Below, piece by piece: positions 46,901-58,523 of a stretch of 64,000 bases of DNA. The first letter of the stretch is position 1. Every line of letters begins with the position of its first letter. The stretch lies in NCBI GenBank assembly GCA_014607495.2, contig CP053153.1:10788001-10852000 (forward strand). The letters are read 5' to 3'. The notes under the pieces were generated by a model. The model made no database searches, was not told the DNA's origin, and saw nothing but the letters and a program-made list of their open reading frames with translations. This DNA is from Carposina sasakii (Eukaryota > Arthropoda > Insecta > Lepidoptera > Carposinidae). A program made the position numbers and the translations under genes.

Positions 46901-46957
46901 ATCAAATAAAATATGACAATTTGCAATAGTTACGGTATATTATGTTTATAGAATTGG

Positions 46958-47100
46958 ACTAGTGGACTCCGTCCGCGTGGAAAAATGTCCTTTCTCAGGC
47001 TTATCTGGTGTAGCAAATTTCACTTCAATAGGTTCAGTAGTTTTGGCGTGAATGCCAGACAGACAGAGTTACTACGCATTTATAATATTAGTAGGGATTA
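46958..47100 (+). repeat. 'ctagtggactccgtccgcg' repeat, internally deleted copy
   Basis: Starts 'actagtggactccgtccgcg', skips much of the interior, resumes with 'caataggttcagtagttttg' and reaches the family terminus 'tataatattagtaggga'. 57 bp separate its head from the head of the opposite-strand copy at 46900. Confidence 0.65.
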
Positions 47101-47821
47101 GGTAGGTACACTATAGGTATATAAACACGAAAGTAACGAATCATTTGTAATATTTTGACGTGTTTACCACATACTTCATACCACGAAAAAGATTGGACTG
47201 AAGAGGTAAAAACTTTTGGCATTGCCGTTGCTAGACATTGTTTGCATGCGTAGTGCGTAAACAAATGAAACGCTAGCTCATACGTTCCGCGCGATTGTGC
47301 ATGTTTACACAGGACTGGGAAACATCTGGTTTTGATGAACTGAATACTCCGTATTCAGGTTGGCGGCACTTGAAAGCGTGCCAGCTTATTTTAAGTGGCG
47401 ACGTCTGTTCAAGATTTGTGTCTAATGCCCCGCGCCGTATATTTTACGGTCCATATTAAAATCAACAGTTAGTTTATAGACTTTCTCTTATGTTTGCACG
47501 GGGGTGAGGAAAATTGTTGAGAATAATAACTGTTTTTCCGACTTGCTGAATGTTAATGGAAATGATAATTTAGTATCTTTAATAGTAGGACATGAAGTAC
47601 TTACTACCTCCTCGAATAAACCCGCAAGAGAAAACACGACTGAAATACGAGTGGCTACCTTTATTGAGTGAATTTCAGAACTCTTGTCTTCTAAATAAAC
47701 TAGTCTTAGAACAGAAATAATGATTAGGGATATGCTCGCACTTGTTATTACCCTTTTTCATGATTATTCGTGTGTGTACAATAAATAATAAATATAATAT
47801 ACCTAGCTTAATAAACCATTG
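47101..47821. other. No recognisable gene
   Basis: A mix of AT-rich and average DNA; no supported feature. Confidence 0.45.
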
Positions 47822-47888
47822 GTAGTAGCCTTGTGGCATCCCCTGGAGGAAGCCTACGTCCAGCAGTGGACTGTAAAGTGCTGCTGAT
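47822..47888 (+). mobile_element. LINE 3' end fragment
   Basis: 'gtagtagccttgtggcatcc' and 'aagcctacgtccagcagtgg' match the 3' end described at 3478-3722. Only about 67 bp are present. Confidence 0.65.
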
Positions 47889-48712
47889 ATGTAGCAAATT
47901 TACGTATGTATGTGATAAAATTAAAAACTTTATTGCTAGTTTATTACGTAGATTTCACTTTTGTTGTATTACACTCTCTCTAACTGCGTGTCCATATGTT
48001 TTGCTCGAGTGCGCCGGATAGTGAGTGTGACGTTAATTTAATGCGAGTTTTTCGTAGTGTTATAAATGAAACTTGCGTTTGCATTAATGTGACAAGCTTA
48101 ATAATAACGTTTATAACGTTATAAAATGAAGTATATTTTTTAAACGAGTAACTAACTACTACACTACAGCTAGCCAAAATACAACTACCTACCAATTTTC
48201 AAATGTATAGTCCTACAGTTTCGTAATAAAGTAACAATGACGTGACTAACTTCCCTATTTTGCTACGTAATCTATCCTAGCAAACAAAACCCTACGTATC
48301 TAATGAAATGCAAGTAACCCATTTCATCCAGGTTATTTTTATGATTAATGCGCTATTAAATAATAATAGTCTTTTAAAAATCATATTAATTACTCAATAT
48401 ATCTTTTTATTATTTTTTTAATGATTAAGTTATTTTATTATCATAATGCGAGAGCGAATATAATGTGTATACAATGAATAAATACTACTACTAACATAGA
48501 TTAAGAAACTACTAATATGTGTTGAATTATATTACATTAAATAATTATATTACATGAAATAAATGACTATAATAATAATAAATTATTATTTATTAAAGTG
48601 CAGTTGTGTTGGATAGTATATTGACTGAAATAAGATCAAGTCTCAATGTGAAAATATTACAATAACTTTCCTGGATATATATGAAGATTATTTTTTCTGT
48701 AATTAGAGTAAG
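47889..48712. other. No recognisable gene; AT-rich simple sequence near 48.5 kb
   Basis: Short frames at 47833-48021 and 47980-48195 are spurious. Around 48525-48600 there is low-complexity AT sequence with a twofold 'aattatattacat' repeat. Confidence 0.45.
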
Positions 48713-49059
48713 ATATTAGGGTCCAAAGTTGAGTAAATAGACTGGTTTTTTTTTTGCATAAATGCTCATAGACTCGTCTTATAACATTTTTTCACGAAAT
48801 AAATTTAAATCTGGCTATAAGAAAACTAACACAAACACTGGATACTATAAATTTCGCCAGATCAAGTAATTTAAAAAAAAATACAAAAAAATTAATATCG
48901 TTTCCCAGCATTTTTTTGGCATAAAATTACTTTATTTGATGTATAGAGTACGTACTCTTCGTTAAGGGTGGCAACGAAAAAACACCCTGTATGTACGTAC
49001 TTTATTTGGTGTATAGAGTACGTACCCTTCGTAAAGGGTGGCAACGATAAAACGCCCTG
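48713..49059 (-). mobile_element. CAGGGTG MITE, copy 3, truncated and with a duplicated terminus
   Basis: Minus-strand copy of the MITE at 1960 and 12772. Its outer end is at 49059 with TA beyond. The terminal 70 bp ('cagggcgttttatcgttgcc' to 'caaataaagtacgtac') occur twice in tandem, the inner copy ending at 48989 with CAGGGTGTTTTTTCG. The opposite terminus (about 115 bp, after 'gggtccaaagttgag' near 48713) is missing, so only one inverted repeat remains. Frames of 62 and 86 codons here are spurious. Confidence 0.7.
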
Positions 49060-51984
49060 TATATATATTAAATTTTTCATTAATTTAATTTTGTGTATCA
49101 GTAGGTGTAAATTTAGTTCGTCAACATTACCTGCTACGCGATTTACAGACGATCTACAATTCTTTCCGAACTACTACCGAACACTAAAGGTATTTCCGTC
49201 TGTCCAATCGCTTCCTCATTACCGATAATGAACTAGAAATGGGTTACAGTTTGCACCCAATATACCGACGATATGATACTTGTCGGAAATCAGATTTGAT
49301 TCGGTTTGTATCCTAGTGTTCGCTTTGATAAATCAATTTCTACAACAGATTCGAAACTGTTCTGTAAAATTAATATGAAACAAGGCTGTTAAATAACTAG
49401 AAATGCATCACTAAAATGAGATTGCAAATCGCAACAGTATATCTAATGTTATTAATCTATTTGTAATAGTAGTAGCAACATTCATATCAGCATCCATCGA
49501 GATTATAGGTAAAACAAAATGCATCAGGAAATTGGATTGCAATTTTTCCGTCGGCATTTCACGTCGCGCTTTCGGCAAAATATTTTGCTCTTCCACTCAC
49601 TTAGCGTGATTGACGCGGACTATTCCAGTGGCTCCGTAATTGAACTAACTTGCGCTTTCCACAACGATGGGCAAACCTCTCGAGCTGCAGCAAATTGTTC
49701 CCTCAATACCATTGTTGGAAATATGTTTTCATTTTCAATGCTCACTTCTATGTTTGATTTCTTCAGGATATTTTGTTGGTAGGTAATGTGATCCGATGGG
49801 AATGATTAAAGAAAATTAAATGTGGTAATTCTTTTAAAATATCTTAATTTAAAATGAAGGTACTTAAAAGATAACTGTTAGCAAGTATTTGCAGAGAAAG
49901 AAAAGTGTCAACTTCTTATAGTCTAATCTTATACATTTAACTGTAACTGCAGCAGTTCTCATACGAATGAAATCGGTTTCCGAATTTCGGGCCAATATTC
50001 AACAGCGGAGGATGGGGACATTTAATGCAATCGTCTTCCATATTGCCTGGAGCTAAACGATAAAACGGTTCGCGATACGCGCGTTTTAGCACAGCTGCCA
50101 GCAAGCCCAACTCGGCCGAGCCGTCAGCTGTTCGCCTTACACAGATCCTTGCACATTTATGAAAAAACTTTTGTCTACATTCTTGGAATTGTCTTGTCGA
50201 CTCTTTGCGAAAATTTATTCAGCCTTTTTACATTACATCCAGTCCGCCTTTTGTTTGGTTGGTATGCTTGAATGGAACATGAATTCCGTCTATTGTTTTA
50301 GTCGAGAATATTGCTGGAGTATGAAGTTTCTGGCAGATTCTTTGCCTTAATTAAGTTTTGACGCTGCAATGTTTGGAGGAGCTACTTTATTTAATTAGTT
50401 TAAATGAAACGGTAAAGTAGCTGTATCGTCTTACTTTACTTCAATAGAATACAGTGGAACTAAGGAGTTAAACGCACCTATCATATTTCTTCGTGTCTAT
50501 AGGTACATTGTCTTCGAGTTCTGTGCAGTATAAAGGAACTGGGTCAGTGGCGTGAAGTTATTATTAGAATTATATCTGCAAGTTGCAAATGTAACAGGAG
50601 TTATAAAAGTTAATAAGTAACCTCTACAACTGTTCAGTTGCCGGCTCTTTCTTCGCGACCCACTGCCTGCCTGCGAGTACTTTTATGAAAAAAGTTTCAA
50701 CCGATGCATTGCGCTGCAGCGAGCCTTTCTTTTGATCTTTGTTAAAATGTTCTCTTTTGCATAATCCTATGAAATGATTTTTTAACGATATTTTTGTGAG
50801 AAGTTATAATTAAGTGAACATTTGCTTTTCGTTTCCCATATTTTCGTTTTCTTTTTAGTAACTTTTATGTCTTCTATCTGTTTTAGGGGATCACTACACA
50901 CAAATGGTGATTGAAAGCTATCCATTAAGGATAATAGCGTATCCAAACGGTAGACGTGACGTGGCGCCTTTATTTTCATTTTTCTGTATTCACTCGTACA
51001 ATGCAACGCCTATACCTAAAGGCTTTTGTATTTTCTTGAGAGAGAACCGTCGAGGCCGTCAGTCGGCTTAGCCGGTTAAGTTAAAAACATATTATACTTC
51101 ATGACTCGTGTGTAGCAGGATATCGTACAGAGGCGTCGGGAAGTCGGAAGATTTGTTCTTTGTATTCTTATACCTTACCTAGTTGCATAAAATGCATGAT
51201 TTAACAGTTAAGTTTATTTTTATTACAGTTTTGGATTCCTAAGACCTGCACTGAAACACGAACGGTCCAAAATACATATAAATGGAGTATTTCATAACAA
51301 GTTTGTATTAGTTATCAAGTTGATTTCGCTATGTTATATCCCTGCGAATATATTGGTCTATTTATACCCTGAACCTCAAATAATCAATAAAACAGACATA
51401 AATATACAAAAAATATAGAAAAGTGTTTTTCAGTTTATTTCAGCCTTGAGGAAATTCGCCGTGGCTTATGCACCGCCGCGGTCGGACGTCCCAACTTCCT
51501 ATCTATTTGTGCAGAGGCCCCGCAAATCCTTGCCCTGGCTATGCAAACAATATTTTGTCTATACGAATATATTACTTCCTTGCGATTTTATTCCTGTTTT
51601 TGAAAGGTGTTTTCCTTCTTTGGAGTATTTTTATTGGTTTTCTAAAAATTTGAACAGTTTCGTCTTTGCGTTGATATTAGTTTTGGTAAATATGTATGTA
51701 TATTGATAAGCAAAGACTAGGTAAACCTAGTTGCCTAAACAGAAAATTGATTATTAGTTAATATTAGTCTATTCAGCTAATCTATACACAAATAAGATTT
51801 GGTATTTATCTCATAAAATATATAAACTTTGTATTAAACAACCATCCACCAAATGTTTCAACTTAGCTTTATTTTGTATCGCCTTAACATTTTCCAATTT
51901 CGTTTCAAGGCCGGTGTTGAATTCTTCAAGGTGCATTGTATCAATGTTGCTAACTGCAGGCCATTTTTGTTCAACTACTTCTAG
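49060..51984. other. No supported gene; two weak exon candidates near 51.2-51.7 kb
   Basis: AT-rich DNA with several 60-90 codon frames lacking domains. At 50040-50135 there is a GC-richer knot with two CAGCTG E-boxes (50092-50097, 50125-50130) flanking the palindrome CTCGGCCGAG (50111-50120). Good acceptors end at 51228 and 51443, each followed by an open frame of 60-90 codons without a downstream donor. I do not call them. Confidence 0.35.
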
Positions 51985-52116
51985 GGTCACCAACCCGCCT
52001 GCCCAGCGTGGTGACTATGGGAAAATACCCCCCATGGCAGTCTAGTGGCGTGCCCTGAGGGAGGCCTACGTCCAGCAGTGGACTATAATAAATAGGCTGA
52101 TGATGATGATGACTTC
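51985..52116 (+). mobile_element. LINE 3' end fragment with TGA-repeat tail
   Basis: 'gggtcaccaacccgcctgcc', 'cagcgtggtgactatgggaa', 'gaggcctacgtccagcagtg' and 'aggctgatgatgatgatgac' match the downstream half of 3478-3722 and add the simple-repeat tail missing there. It is 5'-truncated. Confidence 0.75.
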
Positions 52117-54590
52117 TAGAATGTTTAGTAAAAAGCGCATTAGGAGTTAGGTAAAACTAGGTAGCTAAGTCTGTTTGCGTTAGCATAGAGGATACTTTAT
52201 TTTGTCGTGCAAGTCCTGCCTGAGTGGCACTTAGCACTATCCCCGCTCCCGCCGGGCTTTTGCTTAAACAAATACTTTTCACCTGAACGGAAGGCAGCTT
52301 ATTCAATACATGATTTATGTAAAGGCTTGTCGACTAGAACGGATTTGAATAGAGCATCTTGTCCCTATGTCGAACATGGATGCTTTCGTAAACGACTAGA
52401 CAACCTTGATTCACGGTGGTTAAGGGCATATTGTGAAACTTGCCTATTGGTAGAGTTGCCGTAACGTACCCACAGAGTCGATGTGAATCGATTTTACTAC
52501 TTATATCTTTTAAAAGTGTATGGATATTAGTATTTTAGCATGTGTTTTGCTACATTGTTACTTTTATTACAAAAAATGTTCTGTACCTTTTTGAATACGA
52601 TTCGTGCCCGTTCAAAAATGTTCGTGACATTTCAAATCTGTGTCTGGCTGTGCCCGGTTCGGGCCGATTCTCATATCCTTTGTATGTACGTTTCTGTTTT
52701 TGCAGAAACTTTTGATGAGTAACGTCAAGTTACACAATTCACCACAGTCGCCGAACTTATGTTGTGAGTGGTTTTAAACTCGACAGGAGCAATTTGTTGT
52801 TTGTTTCTTGGCGCGTATAAAATATGTACCTAACGCGTGTTTGCTTGCTTTTTGTTCGCGGGGCGGTGATTGTTAATGTGTAAAAGTGGGAAAGTTGTCT
52901 GTAACAACTTTTTGTTTTGCGAGAAGCTTATGTTATTCCCAGTGGTCCTGAATTTTGTTCTTACATTTCCAAAACAACATAAACTTTGTTTTTGCCTTAT
53001 AATGAGTTGCCCCCATGTTGCACCCAAAGGTGTCGTTACTGCCTTTGTATTACAGCGTGAGGGATGCCAATTATGGAATTGATTAATAGAGCAACATAAT
53101 AATATTTAGATACGAGTACACTAGCTTGTATAATGCTATTTGCTGATAAAATATCTTTCTGTAGGTCAATCAATCATGTTTACTCCACCGAAACCTACCA
53201 TTAATAAACAGTATAGTGCTATATGGCATTATGATTAGGGATTAAAGCGGGTGTCTATAAGAATAATTTTTTTATATCGAATTTCATTTTACCGAAAACT
53301 ATTCCACGATTTTTAATACATATTTTTTTAATTTCATCGAATAGTTAACCATCGCTGTTTCATATCATCGAAAACGTTTCTTAAAAAAAATCTTTTACAA
53401 GTTGTTATGATTACCAGAAAAACGATACATCGAACTTACATTTCATAAAAGTATTAATTTATCGATGAAACTATTCGTAAAAAAACACGTTACAATGTGT
53501 ATCGGAACCCATAATACTTTTTCACATAACAACTTTTTAGTATTAATCAACTATGTAACATGCACGCAAGCATCAACTATGCATAACAGCATATGGTTTC
53601 TGTCACGGCTCCGGCGCTGCGGGGCCCAGGCGGTGCTTAAGCAAACATACAGCACTGCAGCAGGCATGGTACCTTAAAAGGAAAAAACGGAACCCTTATG
53701 ATCACGGCTCGCGCTGCAGGCTGTCCCGTGGGCAGCCACAAATTTTCGGCGGTCCCACGCGAGCTTATCGTCGCAGATGAATGTAACGCTACCCATTTCC
53801 ACCGAAATTCATACCACTCAGGGCTGTAGCTGGCTGCAATTTAAGCTGCATATTTTGAAACCGGTACTCGCGCCTCAGCCGAATCGGCATGGCGCACACA
53901 TAAAGCGAAAACCTTAAATTTTTAGCATCCGTAGAGCTATCAAGTTGAAATTCATATCAAATACTTAGATCTAATTGCGTGAAAAAAAAAAATTATAAGT
54001 CAACCCAAAACGCAAACGCAAAAGTACAACCATTGATACCGCATATTTTGAAACTCGCCTCGCTCCTCCGCGCCTAGCGTTATACCACTTTGTAAACATA
54101 ATTGTATTACAGCAATGACCGCGAGTTATTATACTATGTATGGGGAGGCAACATTTTTCAAACGGCAAAGACGACCTCACTCATCGTCATTCAATCCCGA
54201 TGTTTTGGTGAATGTAGCTGTATAACTAAATGCGTCCTAACTGCTTAAAGTGTTATACTTATAATTAAAGAGATCTTTGTCTTAAATTTATGCTCCTCCA
54301 TCTTTCCCCATTGTAATGTTATGGTCGACTCGAGTAATGAACGGTAAACCTTGCAGGTGTGTTTGCGCGAATACTTTTTTTTATTCATCCTAATTTTTGT
54401 TTTAAATAATGCCCTAGAAAGAAGAACTAATTAATTGCTTGAAATCGTTGTTTACCATGTCCATTGATTTATTGAAGTTAAAAACGATGTTTCAATTATT
54501 TTGCAAACTAAAACTTACGGTGAAACAAAAATATGGGTATCAAAACTTCGATGTAACATTATTTCGATAAAATGTATAAAACATGAAAAC
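52117..54590. other. No supported gene; GC-rich block at 53590-53800
   Basis: 'cacggctccggcgctgcggg' and 'gctgtcccgtgggcagccac' lie in a GC-rich block with 'aaaaaacggaacccttatga', which resembles repeats of the 62584 type, so it may be TE-derived. 'gcatattttgaaac' occurs twice (53849 and 54045). Frames at 52207-52464, 52870-53082 and 53465-53677 show no domain. Confidence 0.35.
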
Positions 54591-54841
54591 AAATAATAAA
54601 TAATAAATAAATATCCACACACTACACAACACATTAACCTAGTCCTACAGTAAGATCCCTAAGGTCTTGTGTCGTGGGTACTAAGCAACGGTGTATAAAT
54701 ACATAGATAAGTATAGAAATATCCATGACTCGGAAACAAACATTGATATTCATCATATCAATGTTTGCACCGACCGGGATTCGAACCCCGGATCTATGGC
54801 ATCGCAGGCAGGGTCACTACCTACTAGACCAGTCGGCCGTC
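54591..54841 (-). mobile_element. tRNA-derived SINE, full length apart from uncertain ends
   Basis: The minus strand begins at 54841 'gacggccgactggtctagta' (A-box-like) and continues 'gtgaccctgcctgcgatgcc' and 'ccggggttcgaatcccggtc' (perfect B box). The body 'ggtgcaaacattgatatgat' follows, containing a 9-bp inverted repeat CATTGATAT/ATATCAATG, and the tail ends in AAT/AAAT repeats near 54591-54610. Polymerase III promoter boxes and an A-rich tail are SINE hallmarks. A 65-codon + frame is a shadow. Confidence 0.75.
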
Positions 54842-55261
54842 AAAATAACGATGAACTGTTTTTAGATAATGTATATTCGAGGAAATGATATTGCGATGTA
54901 ACCTAATTCTAGGATTTGTTAAATATTGTACTAAAAGGTTCTGCGAAACGTTTTATGGGTAATGAAAATCGTTGAAAGGAATTGCGATAAAATGATGGAT
55001 TCCCGATTAAAGCCCGTCATCCCATCGGCGCTAATCTGAGGTAGGTATTACGTGATTAAAGAAACTGGGGAGCAATTCTTGAAAATTTTTGAGCCGAAAT
55101 GACATCCACTAACAAACCGTTAACGAAACGCGGCGGTGCAAATCAATATTTACTTACCGCTGGAGTATTAATTAATTAGCATGCAGTGATCGCGAGTATG
55201 ACACAATAAAATCTAATATCTGTCTCGTGCTGAAATGTGTCTAATCACGTCACCGTAAAGT
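54842..55261. other. No recognisable gene
   Basis: AT-rich; nothing supported. Confidence 0.45.
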
Positions 55262-55496
55262 AATTATTGCTTTAATAATCAAGATATTATAAAAATTATT
55301 AATATCGAAATTAAAAAATGTTTCACCCGAGTGAGATTAGAACTCACGACCTCTCGCAAACCGTGCTTTCGCTCTAACCAACTGAGCTATCGGGTGAATT
55401 AACTTGGATGACGAATTTTACTATTTCTTTTACATTACGTTTTTGGCAACGTTATTTTTTCATTCCGATAGCTATACACTAGCCAATTATTGCTTT
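55262..55496 (-). mobile_element. tRNA-like SINE monomer with perfect 12-bp target duplication
   Basis: 'aattattgcttt' at 55262-55273 and 55485-55496 brackets 211 bp. On the minus strand this starts with the leader 'ggctagtgtatagctatcgg' and 'aataacgttgcc'. A 73-nt tRNA-like region follows (55396 down to 55324). There the acceptor (CACCCGA/TCGGGTG), D stem (GCTC/GAGC) and T stem (GTGAG/CTCAC) pair perfectly. The anticodon stem does not pair, and the position before the anticodon is C instead of the invariant U, so this is not a working tRNA gene. The tail resembles those at 23131 and 7530. Having the tRNA-like part internal, behind a leader, is unusual for a SINE. Confidence 0.8.
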
Positions 55497-55742
55497 GTTC
55501 TGAGCGTCTACAACGGTTCCGTTTCGGCTTCGTTCCAACTCGAGGCTTTTCAACAATAGGGAATATGCGTCTGACACGAAAACATATTTTTTTTTACATT
55601 TTATTCGAAAGATATTACAAATACAAACCGAATAATGTAAAAATAACATCAATGCGTGTCTTAGTGCACAGTGGATACCAAAGCACTGGTATAGGACGTT
55701 TAATGAACTGCGTTGAAAGAAATTTACACGCAAAATTATACA

Positions 55743-57070
55743 CCTCATCATCATCATCATTTACAAAAGTCCAAATTTACAACAGCCTGCATCCAACCGA
55801 GGTCATCCGTCCACCTCGCGGGTGGCCTTCCCACGCTGCGCTTGCCGAACGTGGTATACAACTTTCCGACTCCATCGGCCATCATCTTCGAGCTATGTGC
55901 CCTGCCCATTGCCACTTAAGCTTGATTTAATATGTCGGTGATCTTTGTATATCTCTTATTTTATTCGATCACGCAGAGAGATCCCAAGCAAGCTCTCTCC
56001 ATCGCTCGCTGTGCATCCTGATTTTTATTGAGGCAACAAGTTAGAGACACGTCTCGGCAAACCGTAGGTATCACCGGCAGCACGCACTGGTTGAATACCT
56101 TAACGTCTTTTGGGGTATAAAATAGTTTCGTAGTTTCCCGACGCTGCGAGTTGGATTCGCCGAGTTACCTCCTTCCATGGACTATAATTTGAGACGGTTG
56201 TCCCAGGTACTATGACGTCAAAGTCTTTGCTATTTTAGTATGGAGCACCAACGGAGTGGGCGTACATGGACGTTCAAACATGATTTTCGTCTTGTCCATG
56301 TTCATCTTCAGGCCCACCGTTGGGAGACTTTTGAGGCCATGAGCATTGCTGTAAATCTTCAGATTCTGCCATGCCATGTCGTTCCAAGGGCAATTCGCCA
56401 CTTTATTATGCCGATCCTTTCCATTACGTAGAAGCTTAGGCGTCTTCCACTGCATTGGTGAAAGCTTCGGAGAAATAAAAAAATCGGCTCAGTGCTCCGC
56501 TCATGTACCGACATGTGGCATTGCTGTATAAACACTTGCACTTCGATATACAGTCAATATGGACCGCTGGAGAGACCGCAACACTGCCCATGTCTGGTAG
56601 AGGCATAGTGGCCGTAACTCTTCCGTTTTTTGAATTTGCGTTGAAAGAAGTCTTACTTTTACACGCAACGATTCGTGATTACCCTTGAAAACAACTTGTA
56701 GACATGGCTCAGAAGCGAGATGGTCTTGTTCTCAGCAAGTTATCGCCTTTTTTAAGGAACAGCACCACCACACTTCTGTTCCATGCTTCCGGCGTTACGC
56801 CTTCGAGCAGCGGAATTAGGCCTTTGGAGATTCAGTACCGGAGTCCACCCGCTCTTAAAGCTGTGAGATATCCATCTCGCCCGGCTCTTTGTTGTTTTTG
56901 AGTTGTTTAAGGGCAGTCCTAACCTCGTACAGGCTGATGTCCGGGATGTCTTCATATAGTGTCGGGAGAGTTTGGTCTTTGACAATAACAGGTTCAAATG
57001 AAGTAGCCCACTTACACCAACTGCCTTTTAGATATTTCTTTATCCTCGTAGCACACATTGTGTCTTTATA
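55743..57070 (-). pseudogene. Decayed RTE-like LINE, minus strand
   Basis: Read from 57070 downward the fragments appear in LINE order. First comes VRTALKQLKNNKEPGE (start of the reverse-transcriptase domain). Then, after a frameshift, LIPLLEGVTPEAWNRSVVV and LFLKKGDN. Near 56450-56210 comes GLKMNMDKTKIMF, and below 56200 the frameshifted EVTRRIQLAAS and 'taaaatagtttcgtag' text of the thumb region. From about 56030 to 55790 it continues through the C-terminal and 3' text ('cgatcacgcagagagatccc', 'gtgccctgcccattgccact'). It ends at a TCA/TGA repeat at 55743-55762. The catalytic FADD motif falls in the deleted central part and was not found. The 146-codon + strand frame at 55490-55930 is an antisense shadow. 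Confidence 0.8.
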
Positions 57071-57514
57071 TGTAGTTTAGCTAATAGTTTAAAAAAATAT
57101 ATGGTGTAGATACTAAGGTGGAATAAATCTAAAAGTCTTGCATTGGTATTTTCATAACATAACATTTTATATAGTTCGTTAAATCTATTTTTACGTGAGT
57201 GCACGACAGCCTATCTATCACTCTAGTAAATGATTGATATCTGTGCTATTAGCTATCGCAGATAACTAAAATCATGTATGTGTTCTTATCAGGCATCTAC
57301 CTCTTTGAGTTGACTGACATTAAATTGTATTTTATTATTTGTAATATTGTTTTATGTTGTTCATGAGTAAATCCAATTATTCCGATCGATTTAATTTTAA
57401 TACGTTGTTTTTCGTCTACGGCCAACTTGACTTCACGTGAAAATATACCAAAACCATAAAAAATATTACGTTACACGGGGTATTCGCTACAGAACATAAT
57501 CCACTAAGCGATCA
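57071..57514. other. No recognisable gene
   Basis: AT-rich; nothing supported. Confidence 0.45.
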
Positions 57515-57758
57515 CGATTCGTCAATCAAAATCGACGTCAATTTATAAGGCTTGCGTCCTTGCGAGACAGAGACGTATCAATATTTATAGTCCCTACTTA
57601 GTATTAATAACAGAAAGGTTTATCAATTGTACGGGAAAATCCGTATAGGAGATATAACTCCCAGAGATTATGCGATTCGTCAGTCATAGTCGGATCCCCA
57701 TTGGCTGAGGGCGAGACAAAGGAGCTTCAATATTTATTGGCGTGCTTAGTATTAATCG
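57515..57758 (+). repeat. Diverged tandem duplication with conserved sub-blocks
   Basis: Unit 1 (57515-57609) and unit 2 (57674-57758) share blocks in the same order and near-equal spacing: 'cgattcgtca(a/g)tca', 'gcgagaca(g/a)ag', 'tcaatatttat' and 'cttagtattaat'. The sequence between blocks differs. Unit 2 also has 'ccattggctga' (CCAAT type). This pattern of short conserved words in a diverged duplicate is what paired cis-regulatory modules look like, but an old TE fragment is also possible. Confidence 0.5.
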
Positions 57759-58523
57759 CACGGATGCCGTGTTTCGTAATGCTTCGGTGGTTGCGTTTCC
57801 GTGGATTTATGGATTCATATTTTTGAATATTAATCTTAATATTATTGTTGCTTAGGAATTTTCAACTGTGTTACTTTAAAGTATCATATGAAGCGTGTAT
57901 TTTATTATATATTTTTAACATAGGTATTACCTTATTTTATTAGGTTATAAATTAATAATCGTAATGTCTAATATCAAGCTCCAAAATGAAGTTTATATTT
58001 TCTTTTGCTATTTTGTTATTAACCCTACACGCGTCCTAAATAATCAATGACAGAATCGTAGTTATTAAAAATATGTATAATTTTAAACAAAATTGCCCGA
58101 GAGGATAAAACTACATGTATTATTTGTACTAAACTTTTGCGCGTCCTCATAATTTCCACATAGTAGGCAAAACACCTGTCACGCCCCGTTCGACTTTGCA
58201 ATCTAAGCTTCAGCGAAAAACTTTTTCATAGCTCGTAGTCCGTAGCTTTCGTAGTAGCGTAGAGCTACAGCCACTACGAGAAAATATCGGCCGGTTGACT
58301 CGAATGAAATGGAATGAATGTCAGTATGCCCCGAGCCAGCCGACGGAACGGACGTGGGTACTGCGCCGCCGTCTCTCTTGCTACACGCGTATGAAATGTG
58401 TGACAATAAGTGTTGCTTCCTCTTTGTTAAGTAGATTTTTACGTGTTTATATCAACATATAGCTACTCTCTACTACGTTAAGAACTTTTGACTATACGTA
58501 ATCTGTTGTTTGTTAGAATTGAA
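57759..58523. other. AT-rich, then promoter-like GC/CpG patch at 58190-58400
   Basis: 'gtagtccgtagctttcgtag' and 'tagcgtagagctacagccac' form an imperfect palindrome. 'cagccgacggaacggacgtg' and 'ctgcgccgccgtctctcttg' are CpG-rich. The patch lies 120-330 bp upstream of the possible ATG exon at 58524. No TATA box or initiator was convincing. Confidence 0.3.

Noticed and set aside
51229..51417. Possible exon after a good acceptor, 62 codons open in one frame
   Set aside because: No donor, no domain, and it becomes AT-rich after about 30 codons. It could be an alternative terminal exon (phase 2, AATAAA at about 51387), but evidence is too thin.
51444..51706. Possible alternative terminal exon in phase 1 (86 codons to a stop)
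   Set aside because: The acceptor is strong and the phase fits the donor at 38192, but the second half is T-rich low-value sequence and no domain is visible. The exon at 63027 is better supported.
55324..55396. Possible functional tRNA gene (73 nt, minus strand)
   Set aside because: The acceptor, D and T stems are perfect, but the anticodon stem is mostly unpaired and the base before the anticodon is C instead of T. The region lies inside a SINE with a target duplication.
55490..55930. Longest open frame in the window (146 codons, + strand)
   Set aside because: It runs antisense across a minus-strand SINE border and the 3' end of a minus-strand LINE, and its His run comes from the TCA repeat tail. 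No domain is present.
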